From Candidatus Acetothermia bacterium (GTDB lineage Bacteria > Bipolaricaulota > Bipolaricaulia > Bipolaricaulales > Bipolaricaulaceae), in contig JANLFW010000007.1 in assembly GCA_024653305.1 (NCBI GenBank), positions 1 to 64,000 of the forward strand: a stretch of 64,000 bases of DNA, in the 5' to 3' direction. The position numbers and the translations under genes were made by a program. The first letter of the stretch is position 1. Each line of letters begins with the position of its first letter. Shown here piece by piece: positions 36,607-44,447 of the stretch. The notes under the pieces were generated by a model. That model made no database searches. It had not been told where the DNA came from and saw nothing but the letters and a program-made list of their open reading frames with translations.

Positions 36607-36612
36607 GCGGTG

Positions 36613-37461
36613 ATGGGGTGGCGTTGGGCGTGCGCGGCCGGGACGTTCTATCCTGCCGATCCTCCGCGGCTTACGGCGGAGATCGAGGCCTGCTTCCATG
36701 GCCCGCGGGAGGCGTTGGGCCCGCCGGGGGAGGGCCTCACCGGCCCGGTGGGGCTGATCCTCCCTCACGCCGGGTACCGCTACTCCGGATCGGTGGCCGC
36801 GACCGGGTTCAGCGCCCTGTGGCGGCTTGGCCGGCCGGAAGCGGTGGTCATCCTGGGCACCAACCACACCGGCCTCGGGGGAGCGATCGCCGTCGGAGGG
36901 CCCGGGACGTGGGAGACCCCGCTCGGGACGGTCCCGGTAGAGGAGGAGCTCGCCGGGGCGATCGCCGATGGCACCGGGGCTGACCGGACCGACCTCCCCT
37001 TCCACGACGAGCACTCGGTGGAGGTGCAGCTCCCGTTCCTGCAGCACCTGTTCGGGGCGGTGCCCCTTGTCCCGGTGGTGGTCCAGTACCTGGACCTGGC
37101 TCAGGCCCGCGCTGCCGGGACGGGGCTGGCCCAGGCCCTGGCCGGGCGGCCGGTGGCCCTGATCGCGTCCACCGACTTCACCCACTACGAGCCGGACGAG
37201 GTGGCCCGCAAGAAGGACCGTCGGGCGCTCACCCACATCCTGAACCTGGACCTCGCCGGGTTCCTGGACGAGGTGGCCCGCCAGCGCATCACGATCTGCG
37301 GGGTGGGAGCGATCGCCCTCCTCCTCGCCGCCTGCCGGGAGCTCGGCCTCCTCGGGACCAAGCTCCTCGCCTACCGGACCTCGGGCGAGGTCGCCGGACA
37401 CCTGGACCAGGTGGTGGGGTACGCGGCGGTGCTGTTCCAACGGGTGGACGACGTTGCGTAG
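36613..37461 (+). CDS. MEMO1 family protein (AmmeMemoRadiSam system B)
   Basis: A 282-aa protein of the MEMO1 family. It has AGTFYPADPPRLTAEIEACF at the start, GLILPHAGYRYSGSVAATGF, ILGTNHTGLGG, FHDEHSVEVQLPFLQHLF and IASTDFTHYEP. These carry the conserved His/Asp/Cys-lined pocket related to extradiol dioxygenases. Prokaryotic members often sit with AMMECR1 and radical SAM partners, which are not seen here. Its biochemical role is not settled. The stop overlaps the yicC start by eight bases. Confidence 0.9.
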   Translation: MGWRWACAAGTFYPADPPRLTAEIEACFHGPREALGPPGEGLTGPVGLILPHAGYRYSGSVAATGFSALWRLGRPEAVVILGTNHTGLGGAIAVGGPGTWETPLGTVPVEEELAGAIADGTGADRTDLPFHDEHSVEVQLPFLQHLFGAVPLVPVVVQYLDLAQARAAGTGLAQALAGRPVALIASTDFTHYEPDEVARKKDRRALTHILNLDLAGFLDEVARQRITICGVGAIALLLAACRELGLLGTKLLAYRTSGEVAGHLDQVVGYAAVLFQRVDDVA

Positions 37462-38311
37462 CATGACCGGGTTCGGCCGCGCCCAGGCGACGCAGAACGG
37501 CTACGCTGTCCAGGTGGACCTGCGCAGCCTGAACCATCGTTTCCTCGAGGTGCGGGTGCGGGGCCTCGCGGACCTCCCCCTCCTCGTCCAGCGCTGCGAG
37601 GAGCGCCTGCGGGACCAGTTCGCCCGCGGGGCGCTGGAACTCTATGTGAAGTGGGAACACCAGGGGGAGGCCCGACCCAAACACCTGGAGCTCGCCGCAG
37701 CCCGGCGGTACCTGGCCGACCTCACCCGCCTTGGGGAGGAACTGGGCCTCGCGGACCCGCCGCGTTTGGACCACCTGCTCCAGCTCGGCGCCTTCCAGGA
37801 GCGGCCCCCGCACGAAGAGGAGCTGTGGCCGGCGCTGGCGGCGGCGCTCGACCAGGCCATCCACGCCGTGCACGCCGCCCGGGCCGAGGAAGGGGAGCAC
37901 CTCCGGGCCGCCCTGGCCCGGGAGGCCGGTCTCCTCCACCGCCTGACCGAGGACGCCCAACGCCTGGCCGCGGAAAGCCTGCGCGAGGCCGAGGACCGGC
38001 TGCGCCAGCGGCTCGCGCAGCTCAAGGTGGAGGCCGACCCAACGCGGGTGGCGACCGAGCTCGTCCTGTGGGCGGAGCGGAGCGACGTGCGCGAGGAGCT
38101 CGACCGCCTCCAGGCCCACCTCCGGCGGCTGAGCGAACTTTTGGACCTCGATCGGCCGGTGGGGCGGGAGCTGGAGTTCCTCGCCCAGGAGATCGGACGG
38201 GAGGCGACCACGCTCGCGGCCAAGGCCCGCTCTGCCGGCCTCTCCCAGGTGGCCCTGGAGATGCACCTTGCCGTGGAACGGATCCGGCAGCAGGCGAGGA
38301 ACGTGGAATGA
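37454..38311 (+). CDS. yicC: YicC-family endoribonuclease
   Basis: A 285-aa YicC/YloC-type protein; family members are reported to be endoribonucleases. It starts with the family signature RSMTGFGRA, has VDLRSLNHRFLEVRVRG near the N-terminus, and the C-terminal LGREATTLAAKA-like stretch (EIGREATTLAAKARSAGLSQ). TTG at 37454 matches the usual (M)xRSMTGFG start; ATG at 37463 is possible. It is coupled to gmk, a very common pairing. Confidence 0.9.
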   Translation: MRSMTGFGRAQATQNGYAVQVDLRSLNHRFLEVRVRGLADLPLLVQRCEERLRDQFARGALELYVKWEHQGEARPKHLELAAARRYLADLTRLGEELGLADPPRLDHLLQLGAFQERPPHEEELWPALAAALDQAIHAVHAARAEEGEHLRAALAREAGLLHRLTEDAQRLAAESLREAEDRLRQRLAQLKVEADPTRVATELVLWAERSDVREELDRLQAHLRRLSELLDLDRPVGRELEFLAQEIGREATTLAAKARSAGLSQVALEMHLAVERIRQQARNVE

Positions 38312-38931
38312 ACGACTTTCTTCCTCGCGGATGGGGCGTGCAGGGGGAACGGGGGATCGCGTTCGTGATCACCGGCCCGTCGGGAGCCGGGAAGTCCTCG
38401 GTGATCGCCGAGCTCCTCCGACGCGATCCCAAGCTCGCGTTCTCCGTGTCCGCCACCACTCGCCCCAACCGGGCGGACGAGGTGGACGGCCGCGACTACT
38501 ACTTCGTGTCCGAGGCCGCGTTCGACCGGCTGGTCGCTGAGGGGAAGCTCCTGGAGTGGACCACCTACCAAGGCCACCGCTACGGCACCCCGCGGAGCGA
38601 GGTGGTGGATCGCCTCGCCGCCGGGCAGGACGTGGTGCTCAACGTAGAGGTGCGGGGGGCACTAGCCATCCTCAACGCTGGCCTTCCCCATCCGGTGGTG
38701 CTGGTGTTCATGGTCCCCCCGACCCGGGACGAGCTCATCCGCCGCATCCGGGCCCGGGGCACGGAGTCCCCCGACACCCTCCAGGCCCGCCTGGCCATCG
38801 CCGACGAGGAGGTCAAGCTCATCCCGGCGTTTCACTACCTGGTGGTCAACGACGATCTCGCCGCCGCCGTGGCCCGGGTGGAGGCGATCGTCGCCGCGGA
38901 GCGGGCGCGGATCGTGCCATGGCCCAGGTAG
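38308..38931 (+). CDS. gmk: Guanylate kinase
   Basis: A 207-aa GMP kinase. The P-loop VITGPSGAGKSSVIAELLRR is followed by the GMP-binding SVSATTRPNRADEVDGRDYYF, and GTPRSEV and VLNVEVRGA are in place. The C-terminal FHYLVVNDDLAAAV is typical. The ATG overlaps the yicC stop (ATGA). The usual rpoZ neighbour is absent; acpS overlaps its end by 13 bp instead. Confidence 0.96.
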   Translation: MNDFLPRGWGVQGERGIAFVITGPSGAGKSSVIAELLRRDPKLAFSVSATTRPNRADEVDGRDYYFVSEAAFDRLVAEGKLLEWTTYQGHRYGTPRSEVVDRLAAGQDVVLNVEVRGALAILNAGLPHPVVLVFMVPPTRDELIRRIRARGTESPDTLQARLAIADEEVKLIPAFHYLVVNDDLAAAVARVEAIVAAERARIVPWPR

Positions 38932-39308
38932 GGGTCGACCTGGTGGAGGTGGCGCGGATCCGGGACCTTTTCCTCCGGCGGGGGGAGCGGGCCCTGGAGC
39001 ACCTGTTCACGCCGCGCGAGCTCGCCTACGCCCTGGCCGCCCGCCCCTCCCTTCGCTTCCAGCGCTTGGCGGCTCGGTTCGCGGCCAAGGAGGCATTCCG
39101 CAAGGCCATGGATCATCCCGTCCCGTTCCGAGAGATGGAAGTTGTCAGGGAAAACGGACGGCCCCGCCTGCGTTGGCGGGGCCGCGACTATCCCCTCACG
39201 ATCTCGCACACGGCCGCGCTTGCCGTGGCCGTGGTCTTGGTGGAGGACGCTACCCCCCTTCCTCCGCCGCCTCCGCGGCCAGGCCCTTCAGGCGCTCCCG
39301 CAGGGTGA
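38919..39308 (+). CDS. acpS: Holo-[acyl-carrier-protein] synthase
   Basis: A 129-aa phosphopantetheinyl transferase that activates acyl carrier protein. It has GVDLVEVARI with the Mg-binding Asp, FAAKEAFRKAM (the KEA motif) and PLTISHTAALAVAVVL. The ATG at 38919 overlaps gmk by 13 bp. The last 20 residues are a Pro/Gly-rich tail translated through the 3' end of the opposite rpsA gene (59 bp overlap). The likely rpsA terminator also lies inside this coding sequence. Confidence 0.9.
   Translation: MAQVGVDLVEVARIRDLFLRRGERALEHLFTPRELAYALAARPSLRFQRLAARFAAKEAFRKAMDHPVPFREMEVVRENGRPRLRWRGRDYPLTISHTAALAVAVVLVEDATPLPPPPPRPGPSGAPAG
39151..39183 (-). terminator. Probable rpsA terminator inside acpS
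   Basis: A perfect 9-bp G+C stem (39160-39168 with 39175-39183) and, on the minus strand, GTCCGTTTTCC after it. It lies 67 nt past the rpsA stop within the acpS reading frame. Confidence 0.6.
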
Positions 39309-40935
39309 TCGTCTCCCGCCCCAGCTGACCGGACAGAAACCGGTCCTTCTCCGCCTCGGCAATGTCTTCCGAGAGCTTCTTGATCGATAGCCGCACCTGC
39401 CGCTTGGCCTCGTTGATGCCGATGATCTTGGCCGTGATCTCTTGGCCCAGCCGCAGCACCTCGGACGGGCTGGCGATGCGCTCCTCGGAGATCTCCGACA
39501 CGTGCACCAGCCCCTCCACCGCCGGGGTGATGCGCACAAACGCGCCGAAGTCCTTGATCTGGGTCACCGGGCCGGACACGATGGACCCCACCGAGTATTG
39601 CTCGAGGAACTCCTCCCACGGGTCCTGCTGGAGGGCCCGCAGGGACAGGCTGATCCTCCGCTCCGCCTGGTCCACCTTGAGCACGATCGCCCGCACCGTC
39701 TGCCCGGGCTGGAGGACCTCCTGGGGATGGGCCACCCGCTGCCAGGAGAGCTCGGAGATGTGGATCAGGCCTTCTATCCCCTCCTCCAGCTCCACGAACG
39801 CCCCGAAATCGGTGGTGTTGGTGACCTTGCCCTCCACCAGCGCTCCCCGTGGGTAGCGGTGCTCCACGTCCTCCCATGGGTCGGGGAGGGCCCGCCGCAG
39901 GGAAAGGCTGATCCGTTTGCGCTCCTCGTCCACGGACAGGACCACGACCTCCACCACGTCGCCCTCGGCCACCACCTCCTTGGGGTGCTTGGGGGTGGTC
40001 CAGGAGAGCTCGGAGATGTGCACCAGGCCCTCCACGTCCTCTTCCAGCTCCACAAACGCCCCGAAGTCGGTGACCGACACCACCTTGCCTGTGACCTTCG
40101 CCCCCGCCGGATAGCGGGCGGCGATCCCCTCCCACGGGTCGGGCCGCAATCGCTTGATGGACAAGGAAATGCGCTCCTCCTCCCGATCGGCTTCCAGGAC
40201 CATCACCTGAATCTTCTGCCCGGGCTTGAACTTGTCCGGAGGGGGGACGGGGATGTCCTTCCAGCAGATCTCGGTGCGATGGACAAGGCCATCGTGGCCG
40301 CCCACGTCGACGAACACACCGAATTCGACCACGCTCTTGACCGTGCCCTCCACCACTTTGCCCGGGGTCAGGGAGGCGAACAGCTCGTCCTTCTCCTTCT
40401 CCTCGAGCTGTTTCAGGAACTCCCGGCGGGAGACGACGATGTTTCGGTTCCGCCGAGAGAACTCGATGATCTTGAACTCGAAATCCTTGCCTTTGAGGCG
40501 TTCGAACTTGGTGGACACGCCCTTGCCCAAGTGGGATGCAGGCAGAAACGCACGAATTCCCCCCAAGCTCACCTGATACCCAGCCCCCGCCACCTCCTCG
40601 TAGATGGTGCCCTTGACCGACGCGCCCGCGCGGTACGCCTTCTCCAGCTCCGCGTAGCGCTTGGCGAAGTAGGCCTGGCGCTCGGAGATGTAGACAGTCC
40701 CGTTTTCCTCATCAATGTAGGTGATGAGGACCTCGATCTCCTCCCCTGGCCGCATCGCCTCCCGGCAGGGGGCGATCTCCCGCTTGGGCAACAAGGCCTC
40801 GGATTTGTAGCCAATGTCCACTAAGACCTCGCCCTCGGTCTCCTGCACCACCCGCCCCCGCACCGTATCGCCACGGCTGAAGAGCCGCACGTCGCTCTCA
40901 TCGAGCGCGTCCTCCATCTTGATCCACTCCGCCAT
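39250..40935 (-). CDS. rpsA: 30S ribosomal protein S1
   Basis: A 561-aa RNA-binding protein with six S1 repeats, starting at about residues 25, 110, 195, 280, 365 and 450. The repeats show VVEFGVFVDVGGHDGLVHRT, VTDFGAFVELEEDVEGLVHI and TTDFGAFVELEEGIEGLIHI, each with downstream RISLSLR. S1 brings mRNA to the 30S subunit. ATG 40935 was chosen over the TTG two codons earlier because GAGGTGG lies seven bases before the ATG. The 80-nt leader could serve autoregulation. Confidence 0.95.
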   Translation of the reverse strand: MAEWIKMEDALDESDVRLFSRGDTVRGRVVQETEGEVLVDIGYKSEALLPKREIAPCREAMRPGEEIEVLITYIDEENGTVYISERQAYFAKRYAELEKAYRAGASVKGTIYEEVAGAGYQVSLGGIRAFLPASHLGKGVSTKFERLKGKDFEFKIIEFSRRNRNIVVSRREFLKQLEEKEKDELFASLTPGKVVEGTVKSVVEFGVFVDVGGHDGLVHRTEICWKDIPVPPPDKFKPGQKIQVMVLEADREEERISLSIKRLRPDPWEGIAARYPAGAKVTGKVVSVTDFGAFVELEEDVEGLVHISELSWTTPKHPKEVVAEGDVVEVVVLSVDEERKRISLSLRRALPDPWEDVEHRYPRGALVEGKVTNTTDFGAFVELEEGIEGLIHISELSWQRVAHPQEVLQPGQTVRAIVLKVDQAERRISLSLRALQQDPWEEFLEQYSVGSIVSGPVTQIKDFGAFVRITPAVEGLVHVSEISEERIASPSEVLRLGQEITAKIIGINEAKRQVRLSIKKLSEDIAEAEKDRFLSGQLGRETITLRERLKGLAAEAAEEGG

Positions 40936-41021
40936 TTTCAACCACCTCGTTTAGGTTTCCCCGTTTTCGGGCCCGCGAACCATACGCTCCGATAGCGAAC
41001 CCCGGCTGGGTAAACTATGCG

Positions 41022-41050
41022 ATCATATCCCGGCCCGAGCGGCCGCTCAA
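41022..41050 (-). promoter_or_regulatory. Promoter of rpsA
   Basis: TTGAGC (41045-41050), 17 bp, TATGAT (41022-41027) on the minus strand, giving a leader of about 80 nt. Confidence 0.65.
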
Positions 41051-41051
41051 A

Positions 41052-41678
41052 TCACAGCGCCTGGATATGGGCCATCAACCGGTCGGCGAGGAGGCGATGG
41101 CGTTCCGGCCGGGGCAGGTCAGGGGGAAGATCACCGGCCAACTCGTGGACGGTGATGGGGAGGCCGATGCGGGCCTCGATCCGCGGAAAGCCAAACGGGT
41201 AACGAGGTGGGTACGGCCCCCGGGGGACGATGTTCACCGGGATGAGCGGCCGGCCCAGGAGCTCGGCGAACCGGATGGCGCCCGGCTTGGGCCGCGCCCC
41301 GGGGCGGGTCGTCCCCTCGGGGAACATCCCCAGGAGCCGCGCCCGATGCGCGGAATGCAGGGCCCGACGAAAGTCGTCCCGGCCGAATGCCTCCCGGTCG
41401 ATCACGGTAGCGAACCCCCACACGAACGGGGCGAACAGGGGGTTGCGCAGGAGCCCCCGCCGGGCGATGAACGTGATCCGGCGGAACGGACCACAGGCCA
41501 CGCACAGGATGGCGATGTCCCAATACGAACGGTGGGGGGCGACGAGGATCCCCCGCGCCCGCAGGTTGCGCCGCCCGCGCACCGAAAGGCGGAACAGCCC
41601 GACCACCACCGGCCACGCGATGAGCACCAAAAGCCCATACAGCACATCCCGCACCCGATCAGCGACCCACGTGCGCAC
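41052..41678 (-). CDS. plsC: 1-acylglycerol-3-phosphate acyltransferase
   Basis: A 208-aa membrane acyltransferase that makes phosphatidic acid. After an N-terminal membrane helix (about 12-32) come the HX4D motif PHRSYWDIAIL, the glycerol-phosphate motif FPEGTTRPG and IPVNIVPRG. The GTG at 41678 overlaps cmk by 20 bp. Being followed closely by the rpsA promoter, it is the end of an ispE-cmk-plsC operon. Confidence 0.9.
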   Translation of the reverse strand: MRTWVADRVRDVLYGLLVLIAWPVVVGLFRLSVRGRRNLRARGILVAPHRSYWDIAILCVACGPFRRITFIARRGLLRNPLFAPFVWGFATVIDREAFGRDDFRRALHSAHRARLLGMFPEGTTRPGARPKPGAIRFAELLGRPLIPVNIVPRGPYPPRYPFGFPRIEARIGLPITVHELAGDLPPDLPRPERHRLLADRLMAHIQAL

Positions 41679-42276
41679 GGCGTTCCTCCACGAGCCTTCG
41701 GACCACGGCCAGCACCTGGTCCGGGGACTTGTCGGTGGTGTCGATCACCACGGCGTCCGGGGCCGGGCGGAGGGGGGAGTCGGCCCGGGTGGAATCCCGC
41801 TCATCCCGGCGGCGGATGGCCGCCAGCACGTCCGCGAATTCCCCGCCCTGGTCCCGCATCCGCCGCCGGGCCCGTTCTTCCGGCGTGGCCCAGAGATAGA
41901 CCTTGAGCTCCGCGTCCGGCAGCACCACCGTGCCGATGTCCCGCCCCTCCATGACCACGTCCTGCCCTTCGGCGATGCGGCGCTGGATGGCCACGAGACG
42001 CCGCCGGACGCGGCCGTCCACCGCCACCTGGGACGAAAGGTCGTCCAGCTCCGGACTCCCGAGGAAGTCGGTCACGTCCTCCCCGTCGAGCAGGATCCGC
42101 CCATCCGCGGCCACGGCGATGTCCGTGGCCTCGAGGGACAAGCCGCGGCGGCGGGCGAGGGCCGCCGCCCGGTACATGGCCCCGGTGGGCACGAAGAGAA
42201 ACCCCAGCTCCGCCGCCAGCCGCCGGGCGATCGTGGTCTTCCCGGCCGCCGCCGGCCCGTCGATGGCGATCCTCAT
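41659..42276 (-). CDS. cmk: Cytidylate kinase
   Basis: A 205-aa CMP/dCMP kinase. The N-terminal IAIDGPAAAGKTTIARRLAA (P-loop), TGAMYRAAALA and VMEGRDIGTVVLPDAELKVY are diagnostic. ATG 42276 overlaps the ispE stop (ATGA); the longer frame in the track lies inside ispE. The order cmk-plsC-rpsA is conserved in many bacteria, which supports all three calls. Confidence 0.96.
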   Translation of the reverse strand: MRIAIDGPAAAGKTTIARRLAAELGFLFVPTGAMYRAAALARRRGLSLEATDIAVAADGRILLDGEDVTDFLGSPELDDLSSQVAVDGRVRRRLVAIQRRIAEGQDVVMEGRDIGTVVLPDAELKVYLWATPEERARRRMRDQGGEFADVLAAIRRRDERDSTRADSPLRPAPDAVVIDTTDKSPDQVLAVVRRLVEERRAHVGR

Positions 42277-43109
42277 CGCTGAATGTTGTACCCCCGGGGC
42301 ACCGGAGCCGCAACGAACAGGGTTCCGTCCACCTTGGCCTCCACCTCCTCCCGCGCCGCGTGCGCCTCCTCCCGGGACGGGAACGCGACGAACAGGGCCG
42401 ACCCGGACCCGGTCATGCCCACGCCACGGCTGGAGATCTCTGCCAACGCCGCGCGGAGGCGAACGAGCTCCGGTCTGAGGCGCGTCGCCGCCGGCCACAG
42501 GTCGTTTGGGAACGCGTCAAGCTCCTTCGGCGGCGCGGGGGGGGCAAACGGGAGCCCGAGGGCATCGAACGTCCGGTACACCTCGGCAGTGGGACAGCCG
42601 AACCGGGGGACGACGATGACGAACGCCCCGGGGAGCTCCACCTCCACCGGGGTTACCCGGTCCCCGATCCCCTCCACCCAAGCCGGGCTGGGACCGAGGA
42701 AAAACGGGACATCGGCGCCGATGCGCGCCCCCACTGCCTGGAGCTCCGCCGGGGAGTGCCCGAGACCCAGGAGCTCGTTCAGCCCGGCGAGCACCGCCGC
42801 GGCATCGGCGCTCCCCCCGCCGAGGCCCGCCCCGGTAGGGATCCGCTTGTGCAGGGCGATCCGCACGCCAACGTCCCGGTGGCCGAGGAGGGCCCGGGCC
42901 GCACGGAACGCCAGGTTCCCCTCGGGCGGGCCGATGCCCTTCGGCGCAGAGAGCTCGACGCCCTGGCCACCATGCGCGAGCACAAGTTCGTCCGCCAGGT
43001 CCACCGCCGCCATCAGGGACTGGAGGAGGTGGTAGCCGTCCGCCCGCCGGCCCACCACCCGTAGGACTAGGTTCAGCTTAGCGTAGGCGAGAACTTTCAG
43101 CCTTTCCAT
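42273..43109 (-). CDS. ispE: 4-diphosphocytidyl-2-C-methyl-D-erythritol kinase
   Basis: A 278-aa GHMP kinase of the MEP isoprenoid pathway. It has AYAKLNLVLRVVGRRADGYH with the conserved Lys and Asp, the ATP loop PTGAGLGGGSADAAAVLAGL, DVPFFLGPSPAWVEGIGD and GVGMTGSGSALFVAF. The length fits. No SD is seen before the ATG; hutI ends only three bases upstream. Confidence 0.94.
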   Translation of the reverse strand: MERLKVLAYAKLNLVLRVVGRRADGYHLLQSLMAAVDLADELVLAHGGQGVELSAPKGIGPPEGNLAFRAARALLGHRDVGVRIALHKRIPTGAGLGGGSADAAAVLAGLNELLGLGHSPAELQAVGARIGADVPFFLGPSPAWVEGIGDRVTPVEVELPGAFVIVVPRFGCPTAEVYRTFDALGLPFAPPAPPKELDAFPNDLWPAATRLRPELVRLRAALAEISSRGVGMTGSGSALFVAFPSREEAHAAREEVEAKVDGTLFVAAPVPRGYNIQR

Positions 43110-43112
43110 TTC

Positions 43113-44366
43113 TCAGCTTTCCACTTCCCCCTCTCCCCCCGCGGGAGAGGGTCGGGGTGAGGGGGAGACGAACACCCTCCCCTCCTTCACCACCGCCCAG
43201 GCGAGGTTTTGTCCCATCCAGTACGGGATCTCCGCGAAGCTCTCCACGTCCCAGACCACGAGGTCCCCGTGTTTTCCGACCTCCAGCGATCCAACGCGGT
43301 CGGCCAGGCCCAGCGCGGCTGCGGCGTTGAGGGTGGCCGCGGTCAAGGTCTCCTCCGGGGACATCCCCAGGCGCAGCACGCTCAACGCCATGACCAGGGG
43401 CATGGACGCCACCGGACACGACCCCGGGTTGAAGTCGGTGCCCAGGGCCACCGGGACCCCGGCGGCGAGCAAGTCCCGGGCCGGGGGATAGGGCTCGCCC
43501 AGGACGAACGCGGTGGCCGGAAGGAGCACCGCCACCACCCCGGCCGCGGCCAGGGCTCGGATCCCCGCCGGGGACACGTGGAGCAGGTGGTCGGCCGAGG
43601 CCGCCGCAAGCTCTCCGGCCAGCTCCGCCGCCCCCACGGGCGCCAGCTCGTCCGCGTGGAGCTTCAGCGCGAGCCCCGCCGCCCGGGCGGCGGTGAGGAT
43701 GGCCCTCGCCTCGTCCACCGTGTAGAACCCGCGGTCGCAGAACACATCGCAGAACTGGGCGAGACCCTGTGCGGCCACCCGGGGGATCATGTCCTCCATC
43801 ACCCCCCGGAGGTAGGCCTCCCGCGGCATGTCCGGGGGGAAGGCGTGGGCACCCATGAACGTGGGCACCAGGGTCAGGGGGAGCTCCTCCCCGAGGCGCC
43901 GGACGGCCCGCAGCATCTTGAGCTCGTCCTCGGTGGAAAGGCCGTAGCCGGACTTCACCTCGACCGTGGTGGCGCCCAAGGCGAGCATCCTGAGGAGCCG
44001 CGGCCGGGCGAGCTGGGCGAGCTCGAGCTCACTCGCTTCCCGCACCGCGGCGACCGTGGTCAGGATCCCCTCCCCGGTGTACCGCTCGCCGCGGGCCCGG
44101 ACCAGGAACTCCGGGAGGCGCGACCCGGCGAACACGGCGTGGGTGTGGGGATCCACCAGGCCGGGGGTCACCGTCCTCCCCTCCACACCGAGACGGGGCC
44201 CGTGGAACCGGGGCCACGAGCCGGACCCGACCGCGGCCACCCGGCCCTCTCGGATGAGGACGCAGGCGTCGCGCAACACCGTGAGCTCCCCCATTGCCGG
44301 TCCGGCCCGCGGGCCGGAGCCGGTGGGGGTGGCGAGCTCGCCGATCCCGTACACGAGGAGATCCAT
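43113..44366 (-). CDS. hutI: Imidazolonepropionase
   Basis: A 417-aa metal-dependent amidohydrolase that opens imidazolonepropionate, the third step of histidine degradation. It has GLVDPHTHAVFAG (metal HxH), EVKSGYGLSTEDELKMLR, TFMGAHAFPPD, LKLHADELAP and ALGTDFNPGSCPV. The ATG sits eight bases after TATAAT with no SD, so it looks leaderless. The C-terminal tail SPSPRPSPAGGEGEVES is encoded by an interspersed palindromic repeat and is not part of the fold. hutU and a clear hutG/ftcD are not present here. Confidence 0.95.
   Translation of the reverse strand: MDLLVYGIGELATPTGSGPRAGPAMGELTVLRDACVLIREGRVAAVGSGSWPRFHGPRLGVEGRTVTPGLVDPHTHAVFAGSRLPEFLVRARGERYTGEGILTTVAAVREASELELAQLARPRLLRMLALGATTVEVKSGYGLSTEDELKMLRAVRRLGEELPLTLVPTFMGAHAFPPDMPREAYLRGVMEDMIPRVAAQGLAQFCDVFCDRGFYTVDEARAILTAARAAGLALKLHADELAPVGAAELAGELAAASADHLLHVSPAGIRALAAAGVVAVLLPATAFVLGEPYPPARDLLAAGVPVALGTDFNPGSCPVASMPLVMALSVLRLGMSPEETLTAATLNAAAALGLADRVGSLEVGKHGDLVVWDVESFAEIPYWMGQNLAWAVVKEGRVFVSPSPRPSPAGGEGEVES
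43129..43165. repeat. REP-like palindromic repeat inside the hutI 3' end
   Basis: CCCTCTCCC (43129-43137) pairs with GGGAGAGGG (43143-43151) and is followed by the TCGGGGTGAGGGGG tail. This is the widespread element that reads as SPSPRPSPAGGEGE when translated. A related hairpin lies at 58333-58353. Confidence 0.75.
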
Positions 44367-44374
44367 CCTTAGGG

Positions 44375-44380
44375 ATTATA
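44375..44380 (-). promoter_or_regulatory. -10 box of leaderless hutI
   Basis: TATAAT on the minus strand, eight bases before the hutI ATG; no convincing -35. Confidence 0.6.
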
Positions 44381-44432
44381 CGAACTTCAAGAATCCGATC
44401 GCCGAGGGCTTTCCCACGTTTATCCCCCCGGC

Positions 44433-44438
44433 TATACT
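44433..44438 (+). promoter_or_regulatory. -10 box of leaderless hutH
   Basis: TATACT, nine bases before the hutH GTG. It is divergent from the hutI promoter within an 81-bp gap. Confidence 0.6.
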
Positions 44439-44447
44439 GGAGACGCT

